A stretch of DNA of 64,000 bases from contig NZ_CANLSZ010000001.1 in the NCBI RefSeq assembly GCF_947493765.1, forward strand, positions 186,001 through 250,000, written 5' to 3'. The position numbers were made by a program, and so were the translations under genes. Source of the DNA: an uncultured Arthrobacter sp. Lineage in GTDB: Bacteria; Actinomycetota; Actinomycetes; Actinomycetales; Micrococcaceae. The notes under the pieces were generated by a model, which was not told the DNA's origin, did not search any database, and saw nothing but the letters and a program-made list of their open reading frames with translations. Position 1 is the first letter of the stretch. Each line of letters begins with the position of its first letter. This document shows, piece by piece, positions 26,543 through 36,935 of this stretch.

Positions 26543-27511
26543 CTATGAAATTACCCCGCCCGGTCCGGATTCGCCCAAGCGCGGTCCCACCGCTCCGACG
26601 GCGTCGAGCCCCAGGACGGCGTGGACACCCCACGTCCGGTTGGCGATCTGCGTGACCCGCAGGTCCACCACCGAGCTCGCCAGGGCCAGTGCGGTGGTCC
26701 GCTCCAGCCCGTGGAGCTGCTGCATCCAGGTCAGCATCGCACCGAGGGCCTCCGCCGTGGCCCGGTTCAGGTCGGCGTCGAACCCGAAGGTGATGCGATC
26801 GGTCGGCGTGACCGCGTGGATGCTCTGAACCGGAGCATCCCGGACGACGTCGACCGTCACGGTGGTGGTCATCCCGCACTCGATCGCCGTGCCACCGACC
26901 TCGCCGTCACCCTGGGCGGCGTGTCCGTCCCCGAGGTGCAGCAGCGCGCCGGGCACCGTGACCGGAAGATACAGGGTGGAGCCTGCCGTGAGCTCGCGGC
27001 AGTCGATGTTGCCGCCTCCTGCGGCGCGCGGCGGCGTGGTGGAGTGCTCCCCCGCCTCCGCCGGCGGCAGACCCACCACCCCGAGGAACGGGGCCAGGAG
27101 CACGGTGTGCCCGAACTGGTTCGTTCCCGTGCCGGCCACGCCGTCGAGCTCCCAGAGCAGCCAGGCGGGATCCGCCCCGTCGACACCCAGGGCGCGCAGG
27201 AGGTTCTCGTCGCGCCGGCTCGTGGTCCAGCCCCACGCGTCCGGTTCGAGCGATTCGAAGCGGACGGCCAGGACGTCTCCCGGTACCGTCCCTGCCACCT
27301 CGATCGGTCCGGTCAGGGCGTGCCCCCGGCGATCGGGGAAGCGGTACGGGGTCGGCGCTCCGGGCGTCGCCTGCCGTTCGAGATGGCCCCAGGCGTCGAG
27401 GGACCCGACCACGATGCGGTCGCCGGGGTCCACCCGGAGCACGGCCGGGGTGTCCCGGGAGAGGACCTGGGTCGCCGTCGCCTCGGTGGCGGGCAAATGG
27501 TGCGTGGTCAT
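26543..27511 (-). CDS. Acetamidase/formamidase family protein
   Basis: The 322-residue protein has features of the FmdA/AmdA family: [35 protein letters not shown] and the C-terminal helix [30 protein letters not shown]. The [11 protein letters not shown] segment carries conserved metal-coordinating residues. Such enzymes hydrolyse small amides to ammonia and acid, but many members have other or unknown substrates. GAGGAC lies before the ATG. It is immediately upstream of metG and 16 bp after serA. No ammonia-handling partner lies nearby. Confidence 0.85.
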   Translation of the reverse strand: MTTHHLPATEATATQVLSRDTPAVLRVDPGDRIVVGSLDAWGHLERQATPGAPTPYRFPDRRGHALTGPIEVAGTVPGDVLAVRFESLEPDAWGWTTSRRDENLLRALGVDGADPAWLLWELDGVAGTGTNQFGHTVLLAPFLGVVGLPPAEAGEHSTTPPRAAGGGNIDCRELTAGSTLYLPVTVPGALLHLGDGHAAQGDGEVGGTAIECGMTTTVTVDVVRDAPVQSIHAVTPTDRITFGFDADLNRATAEALGAMLTWMQQLHGLERTTALALASSVVDLRVTQIANRTWGVHAVLGLDAVGAVGPRLGESGPGGVIS

Positions 27512-27527
27512 GGTGTCCTCACGATCG

Positions 27528-29120
27528 TCAGTCCTGCAGGTCCACTTCGCGCGCCACGCTCGCCCCGATCGCGGTCCTGATGGCGTCCAGGACGTCCTGC
27601 GGCACGGAGCTGTCCACGGTGAGCAGGGACAGCGCCTGCCCGCCCTCCTGGCTGCGCGCCACCTGCATCCCGGCGATATTGACACCGTGCTCCCCGAGGA
27701 GCCGGCCGAGCGTGCCGATGACGCCGGGGCGGTCCGCGTAGAGCAGCACCACGAGGTGGTCGCTGATGGGGATCTCCAGATCGTAGCCGTTCACGCCCAC
27801 GAGCTTCTCCACCTGCTTGGGTCCGGTGAGGGTACCGGCCACCGAGATCTGCGACCCGTCCGAGAGCGCACCCCTCAGCACGAGCACGTTGCGGTACTCC
27901 TCGGACTCGGCGGTGGTGATGAGCCGGACGGCGACGCCGCGCTGCTCCGCCAGCACCGGGGCGTTGACGTAGGAGACCTGCTCGGAGACGACGTCGGTGA
28001 AGACACCCTTGAGCGCCGCGAGTTCGAGTGCCTTCACGTCGAGGGATGCGATCTCCCCTGCCACCTCGATGTCGATCTGGGTCAGGGAGTCGTGCGTGAG
28101 TGCGGTGAAGATGCGGCCGAGCTTCTCCATGAGCGGGATCCCCGGCCGGACGGCAGGATCGATCACACCGCCGGCCACGTTGACGGCGTCGGGCACGAGT
28201 TCCCCGGCCAGGGCGAGCCGCACGGAGCGGGCCACCGAGACGCCGGCCTTCTCCTGCGCCTCGTCGGTGGACGCTCCGAGGTGCGGGGTCACCACCACCC
28301 GTTCATGGGCGAAGAACGGCAGCTCGGTGCTGGGCTCCTGCACGAACACGTCGATCCCGGCGCCCGCGATGAGGCCCTGCTCGAGGGCGTCGTGGAGGGC
28401 CTCCTCGTCCACGAGGCCGCCGCGCGCCACGTTGATCACGTACGCGGTGTCCTTCATCGCGGCGAAGGCGTCGGCGCCGAGCATGCCGATGGTCTCCGGG
28501 GTCTTCGGCATGTGGATGGTCACGAAATCCGCGGCGCGCAGCAGCTCCTCGAGGGACACGAGCTGCACCCCGAGCTGGGCCGCCCGCGCGGAGGTGACGT
28601 AGGGGTCGTAGGCGAGGATCTGCGTCCCGAAGCCCTGCAGGCGCTCCGCGACGAGCGCCCCGATGCGTCCCAGGCCGATGATGCCGATGGTCTTCTCGTA
28701 GAGCTCGCTCCCCGAGTACAGCGAGCGCTTCCACTGGCCCGCCTTGAGCGCTGCGCTGGCCTGCGGGATGTGCCGGGCGAGGCTGAGGATGTGGCCCACG
28801 GTGAGTTCCGCCGCGGAGATGATGTTCGACGTCGGGGCGTTGACCACCATCACGCCGGCCTGCGTGGCCGCCCTGATGTCCACGTTGTCCAGGCCCACGC
28901 CGGCGCGGGCGATGACCTTGAGCTTCGGGGCCGCGGCGATGGCCTCGGCGTCGAGCTGCGTGGCGGAGCGGATGAGGACGGCGTCGACGTCGGCCAGCGC
29001 CGCGAGCAGCAGACCGCGATCGGCCCCGTCGGTGCTGCGGATCTCGAAGTCGGGTCCCAGTGCCTCGACGGTGGCGGGAGAGAGTTCTTCGGCGAGCAGG
29101 ACGACGGGTCTGGAGGTCAC
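27528..29120 (-). CDS. serA: D-3-phosphoglycerate dehydrogenase
   Basis: SerA starts serine synthesis by oxidising 3-phosphoglycerate. The 530-residue product is the long actinobacterial form. It has a substrate domain, a Rossmann domain with IGIIGLGRIGALVAERL, catalytic arginine and histidine regions (INVARGGLVDEEAL, VVTPHLGASTDEAQ), an intervening domain and a C-terminal ACT domain (LYADRPGVIGTLGRLLGEHGVNIAG) that binds serine for feedback inhibition. The GTG start at 29120 has GAAGGAA upstream. It follows the ilvBNC operon, separated by a terminator hairpin. Confidence 0.96.
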   Translation of the reverse strand: MTSRPVVLLAEELSPATVEALGPDFEIRSTDGADRGLLLAALADVDAVLIRSATQLDAEAIAAAPKLKVIARAGVGLDNVDIRAATQAGVMVVNAPTSNIISAAELTVGHILSLARHIPQASAALKAGQWKRSLYSGSELYEKTIGIIGLGRIGALVAERLQGFGTQILAYDPYVTSARAAQLGVQLVSLEELLRAADFVTIHMPKTPETIGMLGADAFAAMKDTAYVINVARGGLVDEEALHDALEQGLIAGAGIDVFVQEPSTELPFFAHERVVVTPHLGASTDEAQEKAGVSVARSVRLALAGELVPDAVNVAGGVIDPAVRPGIPLMEKLGRIFTALTHDSLTQIDIEVAGEIASLDVKALELAALKGVFTDVVSEQVSYVNAPVLAEQRGVAVRLITTAESEEYRNVLVLRGALSDGSQISVAGTLTGPKQVEKLVGVNGYDLEIPISDHLVVLLYADRPGVIGTLGRLLGEHGVNIAGMQVARSQEGGQALSLLTVDSSVPQDVLDAIRTAIGASVAREVDLQD

Positions 29121-29201
29121 AGGGGTTCCTTCGGGCTGGATCAGCGGGCGGAGCAGGAGGGACGGGCCGGGAGGACGGAGATCAGGGCCCGGACACAGGG
29201 A

Positions 29202-29241
29202 CGGCAGGACACGGGCTCGACGTCGAGCACGTGTCCTGCCG
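29202..29241 (-). terminator. Terminator at the end of the ilvBNC operon
   Basis: CGGCAGGACACG and CGTGTCCTGCCG form a perfect 12-bp stem. The 16-nt loop itself can pair (GCTCGA with TCGAGC). It begins 16 bp past the ilvC stop and precedes the serA start by about 80 bp. No strong U-run follows, as is common in this group. Confidence 0.7.
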
Positions 29242-29256
29242 GAAGGGGTGAAGCCG

Positions 29257-30848
<1,592 letters not shown>

Positions 30849-30850
30849 GG

Positions 30851-32749
30851 TCAGTCCTCCTCTTCCCAGGTGGGGGTCATGCCGCGGGCGATCTGGATGA
30901 GATCGTTGCTGACGCCCGAGGGGACCATGGGCCACACCATCGAGTCGCGGCTCACCACGAAGTCGATGACCACGGGGCGGTCGTTGATGGCCAGTGCCTG
31001 CTGGATGGTCGCGTCGATGTCCTCGTCGCGTTCGCAGCGCAGGCCCACGCACCCGTAGGCGTCCGCGAGCTTCACGAAGTCGGGCACCCGCCTCGTGTCG
31101 TGCCCGGTGTTCAGATCCGTGTTGGAGTACCGCCCCTCGTAGAAGAGGGTCTGCCACTGGCGCACCATGCCCAGGGACGAGTTGTTGATCACCGCCACCT
31201 TGATGGGGATGTTGTTGATCACGCAGGTGGCGAGCTCCTGGTTGGTCATCTGGAAGCAGCCGTCGCCGTCGATGGCCCAGACCACGCGGTCCGGGTCGCC
31301 CACCTTTGCCCCCATCGCCGCGGGGACGGAGTACCCCATGGTGCCCAGGCCCCCGGAGTTGAGCCACGAGTGCGGGCGCTCGTACTGGATGAACTGCGCG
31401 GCCCACATCTGGTGCTGGCCCACCCCGGAGACGAAGACGCCCTCCGGTCCGGTGAGCTCGCCGATGCGCTTGATGACCTGCTGCGGTGCCGACAGGCCGT
31501 CCTCGGGCTGCGTGAAGCCGACCGGGTAGGTGGCCTGCAGGCGGGAGATGGTCTTCCACCACGCGGAGATGTCGGGACGTCCCTGGGTATCGAAGGCACT
31601 GCGCACCGCCCCGGTCAGCTCGGGGATGATCTCCTTGACGGAGCCGACGATCGGCACGTCGGCGAGGCGGTTCTTGGAGATCTCCGCGGGATCGATGTCC
31701 GCGTGGATCACCTTCGCGTGCGGGGCGAAGCTGGAGAGCACACCGGTGACGCGGTCGTCGAAGCGCGCGCCCAGGGTGATCAGCAGATCCGACTGCTGGA
31801 GTGCCGTGACGGCGGAGACCGAGCCGTGCATGCCGGGCATCCCCACGTGCTGCTCGTGCGAGTCCGGGAACACGCCGCGCGCCATCAGCGTGGTCACCAC
31901 GGGGGCACCGACGAGTTCGGCCAGTTCCAGCAGCTCTGCCGAGGCGTGCGCCTTGAGGCAGCCGCCACCCACGTAGAGCACGGGGCGCTGGGCCTCTGCG
32001 ATGAGCCGGGCGGCCTCACGGACCTGCTTGGCATGGCCGCGGAGCACCGGACGGTAGCCGGGGAGCTCGATCTTGGGCGGCCACGAGAAGCTCATATGGG
32101 CCTGCTGGGCGTCCTTGGCGATGTCGACGAGCACGGGTCCGGGACGCCCCGTGGTGGCGATGTGGAAGGCTTCGGCGAGCACCCGGGGGATGTCCCGCGC
32201 ATCGGTCACCAGGTAGGAATGCTTGGTGATCGGCATGGTGATGCCGACGATGTCCGCCTCCTGGAAGGCGTCGGAGCCGATGAACGCGCTGGAGACCTGC
32301 CCGGTGATGGCCACCATGGGGACGGAGTCCATGTGGGCGTCCGCCAGGGCCGTCACCAGGTTCGTGGCGCCCGGGCCGGAGGTCACGATGCACACGCCCG
32401 GACGGCCCGTGACCATGGCATAGCCCTGCGCCGCGTGACCGGCGCCCTGTTCGTGCCGCACGAGGATGTGGCGCAGCTTGGTCGAGGCCAGGAGCGGATC
32501 GTACGTGGGAAGGATGGCTCCCCCCGGGAGACCGAAGACGTCGTCGACGCCGAGTTCCTCGAGGGACCTCACGATCGCCGCCGATCCGAGCATCGGGGTG
32601 GGGGCGACGACGGTGTTGGGGCCACGGACGGCGCCGGCCGGCGCGACCTGCGCCGTGTCCCGCACCGGGGCTGCATCCCGTGCGGGCGCTGCCGGAGGTG
32701 CTGGCCGTGCTGCCAGCAGTGCTGGGCTGATGGGCGATCCCTTGGACAT
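30851..32749 (-). CDS. ilvB: Acetolactate synthase large (catalytic) subunit
   Basis: This ThDP-dependent enzyme condenses pyruvate with pyruvate or 2-oxobutyrate. The 632-residue product has [16 protein letters not shown], the ThDP-activating glutamate in [15 protein letters not shown], the FAD domain, and the ThDP/magnesium motif [22 protein letters not shown]. The ATG at 32749 is preceded by AAGGAAG; the first 45 residues are a variable Ala/Pro-rich extension. It heads ilvBNC. Transcription must first pass the attenuator at 32843-32881, so expression should fall when charged branched-chain tRNAs are plentiful. Confidence 0.97.
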   Translation of the reverse strand: MSKGSPISPALLAARPAPPAAPARDAAPVRDTAQVAPAGAVRGPNTVVAPTPMLGSAAIVRSLEELGVDDVFGLPGGAILPTYDPLLASTKLRHILVRHEQGAGHAAQGYAMVTGRPGVCIVTSGPGATNLVTALADAHMDSVPMVAITGQVSSAFIGSDAFQEADIVGITMPITKHSYLVTDARDIPRVLAEAFHIATTGRPGPVLVDIAKDAQQAHMSFSWPPKIELPGYRPVLRGHAKQVREAARLIAEAQRPVLYVGGGCLKAHASAELLELAELVGAPVVTTLMARGVFPDSHEQHVGMPGMHGSVSAVTALQQSDLLITLGARFDDRVTGVLSSFAPHAKVIHADIDPAEISKNRLADVPIVGSVKEIIPELTGAVRSAFDTQGRPDISAWWKTISRLQATYPVGFTQPEDGLSAPQQVIKRIGELTGPEGVFVSGVGQHQMWAAQFIQYERPHSWLNSGGLGTMGYSVPAAMGAKVGDPDRVVWAIDGDGCFQMTNQELATCVINNIPIKVAVINNSSLGMVRQWQTLFYEGRYSNTDLNTGHDTRRVPDFVKLADAYGCVGLRCERDEDIDATIQQALAINDRPVVIDFVVSRDSMVWPMVPSGVSNDLIQIARGMTPTWEEED

Positions 32750-32842
32750 CTGGAACTTCCTTCGGAAAGGGTGCTGCCTTGCTACTGCTCTGACTGCGGA
32801 CGTACATCCACGCGATGGGGTCTGCCGACAGGTCATGTCAAC

Positions 32843-32881
32843 AAAAAAACCCCTCGGCCCGGTGGGGCTTGGTGAGGGGTT
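32843..32881 (-). terminator. ilvB attenuator terminator
   Basis: On the minus strand AACCCCTC pairs with GAGGGGTT, an inner GCCC/GGGC can also pair, and the hairpin is followed at once by seven U residues (plus-strand A run 32843-32849). It lies between the leader peptide and ilvB, 94 nt before the ilvB start. This is the strongest intrinsic terminator in the window, which fits a regulatory, premature-termination role. Confidence 0.92.
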
Positions 32882-32913
32882 GCGCGCGGCTCGAGTCGTC
32901 TACCGGACGGGTC

Positions 32914-32961
32914 TCAGACCACGCGCTGGGTAAGAATGACGACTACGGGTACGAGCTGCAT
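32914..32961 (-). CDS. ilvB leader peptide (15 aa), attenuation
   Basis: The short frame encodes MQLVPVVVILTQRVV. Nine of 15 residues are Leu, Ile or Val, including a run of Val-Val-Val-Ile-Leu. It ends 33 nt before the attenuator hairpin. Ribosome stalling at these codons when Leu-, Ile- or Val-tRNA is short would let the nascent RNA avoid the terminator. A TTGACA at 32992-32997 and GACACT at 32968-32973 (18-bp spacing) would put the transcript start at or next to the A of this ATG, making the leader mRNA leaderless. This matches attenuation known for ilv operons of other bacteria. Confidence 0.88.
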   Translation of the reverse strand: MQLVPVVVILTQRVV

Positions 32962-32967
32962 ATCTGT

Positions 32968-32997
32968 AGTGTCCCCGCCCGCGGAAAACAGTGTCAA
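32968..32997 (-). promoter_or_regulatory. Putative promoter of the ilvBNC operon
   Basis: A consensus -35 (TTGACA, 32992-32997) and a weaker -10 (GACACT, 32968-32973) are 18 bp apart on the minus strand. The predicted start site falls about 6-7 nt downstream, at the leader-peptide ATG. The palindrome at 33012-33030 lies 15 bp upstream of the -35 box. Confidence 0.65.
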
Positions 32998-33011
32998 CCG
33001 CCACCCCTGCT

Positions 33012-33030
33012 CGTCTCACGATGTGAGACG
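33012..33030. promoter_or_regulatory. Operator-like palindrome upstream of ilvB
   Basis: This is CGTCTCA-N5-TGAGACG (spacer CGATG), arms and spacing identical to the element between leuC and the IclR gene. It is centred about 60 bp upstream of the predicted ilvB transcription start, just above the -35 box, a position more usual for an activator than a repressor. Confidence 0.75.
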
Positions 33031-33036
33031 GATCAG

Positions 33037-33060
33037 TCCGGTTAGTGGACACTAACCGGA
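33037..33060 (-). terminator. Hairpin downstream of ilvD
   Basis: TCCGGTTAGT and ACTAACCGGA form a perfect 10-bp stem with a 4-nt loop starting 8 bp beyond the ilvD stop. No U-tract follows. It separates ilvD transcription from the ilvB control region. Confidence 0.65.
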
Positions 33061-33067
33061 CTACCCG

Positions 33068-34771
33068 CTACCCCGTGTAGGCGCCCGTCGATGCCGAGTG
33101 CACCAGCTTGGCGTACTTGCCGAGCACTCCCCTCGTGTAGCGCGCGGGCAGGGGCTCCCAGCCCACCCTGCGCTGCTCGAGCTCGGCCTCGTCGACCAGC
33201 AGGTCGAAGCTCTTGGCGGCGATGTCGACGCGGATGCGGTCGCCGTCGCGCACGAAGGCGATGGGGCCGCCGTCCACCGCCTCCGGCGCCACGTGTCCGA
33301 TGCACAGGCCCGTGGTCCCTCCCGAGAAGCGGCCGTCGGTGAGCAGGAGGACGTCCTTGCCGAGGCCGGCGCCCTTGATGGCACCGGTGATGGCGAGCAT
33401 CTCGCGCATGCCGGGACCGCCCTTGGGCCCCTCGTAGCGGATCACGACGACGTCCCCGGCACGGATGCCACCGGCGTCGAGTGCGTCGAGGGCACCCTGC
33501 TCGCGCTCGAACACGCGGGCGGTCCCCTCGAAGACGTCGGCGTCGAAGCCGGCGCTCTTGACCACGGCGCCCTCCGGCGCGAGAGAGCCGTGCAGGATGG
33601 TGATCCCGCCGGTCTTGTGCAGCGGGTTGTCGAGGGCCCGCAGGATCTTGCCGTCGAGATCCGGCGGATCGATCTCCGCGAGGTTCTCCGCGACCGTCTT
33701 CCCGGTGACGGTGAGGCAGTCGCCGTGGATCAGGCCGGCGTCGAGCAGTGCCTTCATGATCACCGGGACGCCTCCCACCTTGTCGACGTCGAACATCACG
33801 TAGCGGCCGAAGGGCTTCAGGTCGCCGAGGTGCGGGATGCGATCCCCGATGCGGGTGAAGTCGTCGAGGGTGAGCTCCACCTCGGCCTCGCGGGCGATGG
33901 CGAGCAGGTGCAGGACGGCGTTCGTGGAGCCGCCGAACGCCATGGTGACGGCGATGGCGTTCTCGAACGCCTTCTTGGTCATGATGTCGCGGGCCGTGAT
34001 CCCGAGGCGCAGCAGATTGACGACCGCCTCACCGGACCTGCGGGCGAACAGGTCGCGACGGCGATCGGCCGAGGGCGGCGCCGCCGATCCGGGCAGGGAC
34101 ATGCCGAGGGCCTCGCCGATGCAGGCCATGGTGTTCGCGGTGTACATGCCGCCGCAGGCTCCCTCGCCGGGGCAGATGGCGCGCTCGATGCTGTCGAGGT
34201 CCTTCAGGCTCATCGTGCCGGCAGCACACGCACCGACCGCCTCGAAGGCATCGATCAGCGTGACCTCCTTCTCCGTGCCGTCCTCGAGCTTGGCGAAGCC
34301 GGGCATGATGGTCCCGGCGTAGAGGAACACGGAGGCCAGATCGAGGCGCGCGGCGGCCATGAGCATGCCCGGCAGCGACTTGTCGCATCCCGCGAGGAGC
34401 ACGGAGCCGTCGATCCGCTCGGCCTCCATGACGGTCTCCACCGAATCGGCGATGACCTCCCGGGAGACGAGGGAGAAGTGCATGCCCTCGTGTCCCATGG
34501 AGATGCCGTCGGAGACCGAGATGGTGCCGAACTGCATGGGGAAGCCTCCCCCGGCATGCACGCCCTCCTTGGCACCCTGGGCCAGCCGGTTCAGCGAGAG
34601 ATTGCAGGGCGTGATCTCGTTCCAGGAACTCGCCACACCGACCTGCGGCTTCGCGAAGTCGTCGTCGCCCATACCCACCGCCCGGAACATGCCGCGGGCG
34701 GGGGCCGCGTGGATACCGTCCGTGACGGTGCGGCTTCTGGGCTTGATGTCCGGGGTCGTCTCCACACTCAT
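33068..34771 (-). CDS. ilvD: Dihydroxy-acid dehydratase
   Basis: This iron-sulfur dehydratase makes the 2-oxo acid precursors of Val, Ile and Leu. The 567-residue product has [21 protein letters not shown], the cluster cysteine motif [45 protein letters not shown] and the C-terminal [22 protein letters not shown]. Choosing ATG 34771 gives the expected N-terminus. A TAGACT box ends exactly 7 nt before this ATG, so the mRNA is probably leaderless. The gene lies upstream of ilvB but is separated from it by a hairpin and the ilvB promoter. Confidence 0.97.
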   Translation of the reverse strand: MSVETTPDIKPRSRTVTDGIHAAPARGMFRAVGMGDDDFAKPQVGVASSWNEITPCNLSLNRLAQGAKEGVHAGGGFPMQFGTISVSDGISMGHEGMHFSLVSREVIADSVETVMEAERIDGSVLLAGCDKSLPGMLMAAARLDLASVFLYAGTIMPGFAKLEDGTEKEVTLIDAFEAVGACAAGTMSLKDLDSIERAICPGEGACGGMYTANTMACIGEALGMSLPGSAAPPSADRRRDLFARRSGEAVVNLLRLGITARDIMTKKAFENAIAVTMAFGGSTNAVLHLLAIAREAEVELTLDDFTRIGDRIPHLGDLKPFGRYVMFDVDKVGGVPVIMKALLDAGLIHGDCLTVTGKTVAENLAEIDPPDLDGKILRALDNPLHKTGGITILHGSLAPEGAVVKSAGFDADVFEGTARVFEREQGALDALDAGGIRAGDVVVIRYEGPKGGPGMREMLAITGAIKGAGLGKDVLLLTDGRFSGGTTGLCIGHVAPEAVDGGPIAFVRDGDRIRVDIAAKSFDLLVDEAELEQRRVGWEPLPARYTRGVLGKYAKLVHSASTGAYTG

Positions 34772-34778
34772 GAGGGAG

Positions 34779-34784
34779 AGTCTA
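34779..34784 (-). promoter_or_regulatory. Putative -10 box of ilvD (leaderless start)
   Basis: TAGACT lies 7 nt before the ilvD ATG, so transcription would begin at or beside the start codon. No good ribosome-binding site is present, consistent with a leaderless message. No convincing -35 element is seen. Confidence 0.45.
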
Positions 34785-34824
34785 GGCCGTTGCCGCAGGC
34801 CCCTTTTGCTCTGTGACCCTCCTG

Positions 34825-34852
34825 TTACAGCCGGTGCACCCTCCGGTACAGT
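34825..34852 (+). promoter_or_regulatory. Putative promoter of the 154-residue hypothetical gene
   Basis: TTACAG (34825-34830) and TACAGT (34847-34852) are 16 bp apart. The predicted leader is about 90 nt and contains a small hairpin (CGGTTCC/GGAACCG, 34900-34919) of unknown significance. Confidence 0.4.
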
Positions 34853-34950
34853 GTGGATCTCGCGGGCTTTCCCCACCCGCCTGCCGGACGTAGCGCGATC
34901 GGTTCCCCTTCCGGAACCGGACCGACAGCCTCCTAGCGAAGCGGCGTGAT

Positions 34951-35415
34951 ATGACTTCCGAACACCCCGATGGACCCGCGCGACCGCCCGAGGGCGGACA
35001 GGAACTGAAGGACGCCTTCCGACTCGTGTTCGACGGCCAGATCCCCAATTACGGCGATTACAACCTCGTGGTCGCGTCCTGCCACGATGGCATCGCCGAC
35101 GGGTCGGGACCCGGGAGGGCCTTCGTGGTGGGCTACCGCTGGAAGCCCGCCGAACTCATGATCGCTCCCACCCACCTCTCCGGGATCACGGGGGCCGGTG
35201 TCCCCGCGGAGGTGAACATGACCAATCTGGCGCACGCACTCCAGTGGGAGGACGGGAGCTACGAGGTGGGCACGAGCGTGGGGCGCATCTTCCGGTTCGG
35301 CCTGGAACCGGAACCGGTGCTCGAGATCGGGCCCGGAGCTCCCCTGCGGCTGGACCAGGCCGACGACGTCGTCGACTTCGCGGCCTTCATGACGGCCTTC
35401 ATCGCTATGGCCTGA
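34951..35415 (+). CDS. Hypothetical protein, 154 aa
   Basis: The acidic, soluble protein has no signal peptide, membrane span or recognised motif. A beta-rich middle ([33 protein letters not shown]) looks like a compact alpha/beta domain. Coding is supported by a plausible promoter upstream, uniform GC-biased third positions and the clean ATG. The ribosome-binding site is weak. Its 3' end overlaps the convergent 2-hydroxyacid dehydrogenase gene by 11 bp. I cannot assign a function. Confidence 0.7.
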   Translation: MTSEHPDGPARPPEGGQELKDAFRLVFDGQIPNYGDYNLVVASCHDGIADGSGPGRAFVVGYRWKPAELMIAPTHLSGITGAGVPAEVNMTNLAHALQWEDGSYEVGTSVGRIFRFGLEPEPVLEIGPGAPLRLDQADDVVDFAAFMTAFIAMA

Positions 35416-36433
35416 GCGTCCCGTCGGACGCGCGCCGACCCCAGGGGCCCCGCTGCACCAGGTTGACCGGTTCCCCGCCCTCCCCGAGCGTGCCGATCTG
35501 GCGGCGGAGCAGCGCGAGGATGCGGGGTGGGAACGCTGCCGTGTTCCCACCGTTGTGCGGCGTGATGATGGCCCCGTGAGCACTCCACAGCGGGTGGCCC
35601 TCCGGAAGGGGTTCCGGGTCGACGACGTCGAGGGCGGCCCGCAGGCGCCCGGAGACCACCTCGCGGGTCAATGCCTCGGTGTCGACGACCGCTCCGCGGG
35701 CCACATTGACCACGAGGGCGCCGTCGGGCAGCGCGGCGAGGACCTCCCGCCCGACGAGTCCGTGCGTCGACTCCGTCAGCGGCGTGATGACGATCACGAC
35801 GTCGTGGTGCGGTGCGAGATCGACCAGTTCGTCGCTCGCGTGGACATGGCCCTGGTCGTCGTCGCGGGCAGTGCTGCCCACCCGGGTGAGCACGGTGTCG
35901 AAGGTCTCGAGCCGCCGCCCGATCTCGGCGCCGATGCCCCCCACTCCCACGAGCAGCACCCGCCGGTCCGCCAGGCCCGGATAGCGCGCGCTGCGCCAGA
36001 CGCCGTCGGCCTGCTGCCGCACGGCGTCGTCGATCCCCCGCAGCGAGGCCAGTGCCAGCCCCACGGCCAGCTCCGCCGTCGCAGCGGCATGAACCCCTGC
36101 GGCCGTGGCGATCGCGACGTCCGGCCCCACGAGATCGACGACCCCGTCATAGCCGGTCGACTGCGTGTGGACCAGCTTCAGCCCGGTCGCCGTCGCGAAC
36201 GCTCCGGCCAGATCGGGCTGGGCCGTGAAGGGCGGGACGACGGCGTCTCCCGCGTAGGGCAGGACGGCGGCGTCGAGATCGGCGTGATCCACGCCGTCGG
36301 GCGCGTCCCGGAAGTCCCACAGCACCACGTCGACGTTCGGCGAAGCGTCGGCGAGGGCGTCCCTGAGTTCGGTGGTCGGGACGCTGAGGGTGCGTACTGG
36401 TCGGTGCTCGGCGGCCGGCTCTGGAGGCGTCAT
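35405..36433 (-). CDS. D-isomer-specific 2-hydroxyacid dehydrogenase
   Basis: This 342-residue NAD(P)-dependent reductase has the Rossmann motif VLLVGVGGIGAEIGRRLETF, the catalytic arginine region VVNVARGAVVDTEAL, the glutamate in DVVDPEPLPEGHPLW and the histidine in ITPHNGGN. It resembles phosphoglycerate-dehydrogenase-like or hydroxypyruvate/glyoxylate reductases; the exact substrate is not visible. It lacks the ACT domain of SerA. It is a single gene upstream of tRNA-Lys on the other strand. Confidence 0.9.
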   Translation of the reverse strand: MTPPEPAAEHRPVRTLSVPTTELRDALADASPNVDVVLWDFRDAPDGVDHADLDAAVLPYAGDAVVPPFTAQPDLAGAFATATGLKLVHTQSTGYDGVVDLVGPDVAIATAAGVHAAATAELAVGLALASLRGIDDAVRQQADGVWRSARYPGLADRRVLLVGVGGIGAEIGRRLETFDTVLTRVGSTARDDDQGHVHASDELVDLAPHHDVVIVITPLTESTHGLVGREVLAALPDGALVVNVARGAVVDTEALTREVVSGRLRAALDVVDPEPLPEGHPLWSAHGAIITPHNGGNTAAFPPRILALLRRQIGTLGEGGEPVNLVQRGPWGRRASDGTLRP

Positions 36434-36603
36434 GCCGTCAGCCTAGTGCGCCCGTCCCCGGCGACGTCCAGGTGCGGCGCCCCGGTCCCGGGCCGGTGCG
36501 CCGCTCGGCGCCGCAGCGGGTTTCATGATTCGGCGCAGGTGCTGGTAATGTTCAGTGCTGTTGCGGGTTGCCGACCGGGTGAAATCGGGAGGGAAAACGC
36601 TAC

Positions 36604-36676
36604 GCACCTCTAGCTCAATTGGCAGAGCAATTGACTCTTAATCAATGGGTTTCGGGTTCAAGTCCCGAGGGGTGCA
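36604..36676 (+). tRNA. tRNA-Lys (anticodon CTT)
   Basis: The 73-nt sequence has acceptor arms GCACCTC and GGGGTGC, D loop AGCTCAATTGGCAGAGC, anticodon loop GACTCTTAATC with CTT, and T loop GGTTCAAGTCC. No CCA is encoded. It stands alone. Confidence 0.96.
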
Positions 36677-36775
36677 CTTCGATTCCCCGTTCGCCAGGTC
36701 TCGCCGCCTGACGGACGGGGTTTCGTTTTGTCCGGGAACCTCCGCGTCGGCAGCACCGGTGCCTACGATGGAGCT

Positions 36776-36912
36776 GTGAGCGGCAGGCCGCGTACCGCAG
36801 GGCGCGCCGCGAGCTCGACGGACTGATCGTGCTCCCCGACGCCACGATCGACCCCCTCGAACAGAGCGTCGCCGGAGCCCTCGATTCAGGACGGGGCGCG
36901 TCGCCGGCCTGA
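36776..36912 (+). pseudogene. Possible frameshifted small leaderless gene
   Basis: A TACGAT box at 36764-36769 is placed 6 nt before a GTG at 36776, the leaderless pattern of this genome. The GTG frame stops after 16 sense codons. A different frame from 36778 encodes about 44 residues with protein-like composition (ERQAAYRRARRELDGLIVLP, then DATIDPLEQSVAGALDSG). A 1-base insertion just after the second codon would join them. It is either a decayed gene, a sequencing error or coincidence. Confidence 0.3.
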
Positions 36913-36935
36913 CGGCGGTGCCTGGAGGTGCCGCG

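Noticed and set aside
32910-32920. GGTCTCAGACC inside the ilvB leader as another regulator site
   Set aside because: It lacks the TGAGACG arm spacing of the two palindromes and lies within the leader-peptide stop region, where it more likely forms part of RNA structure.
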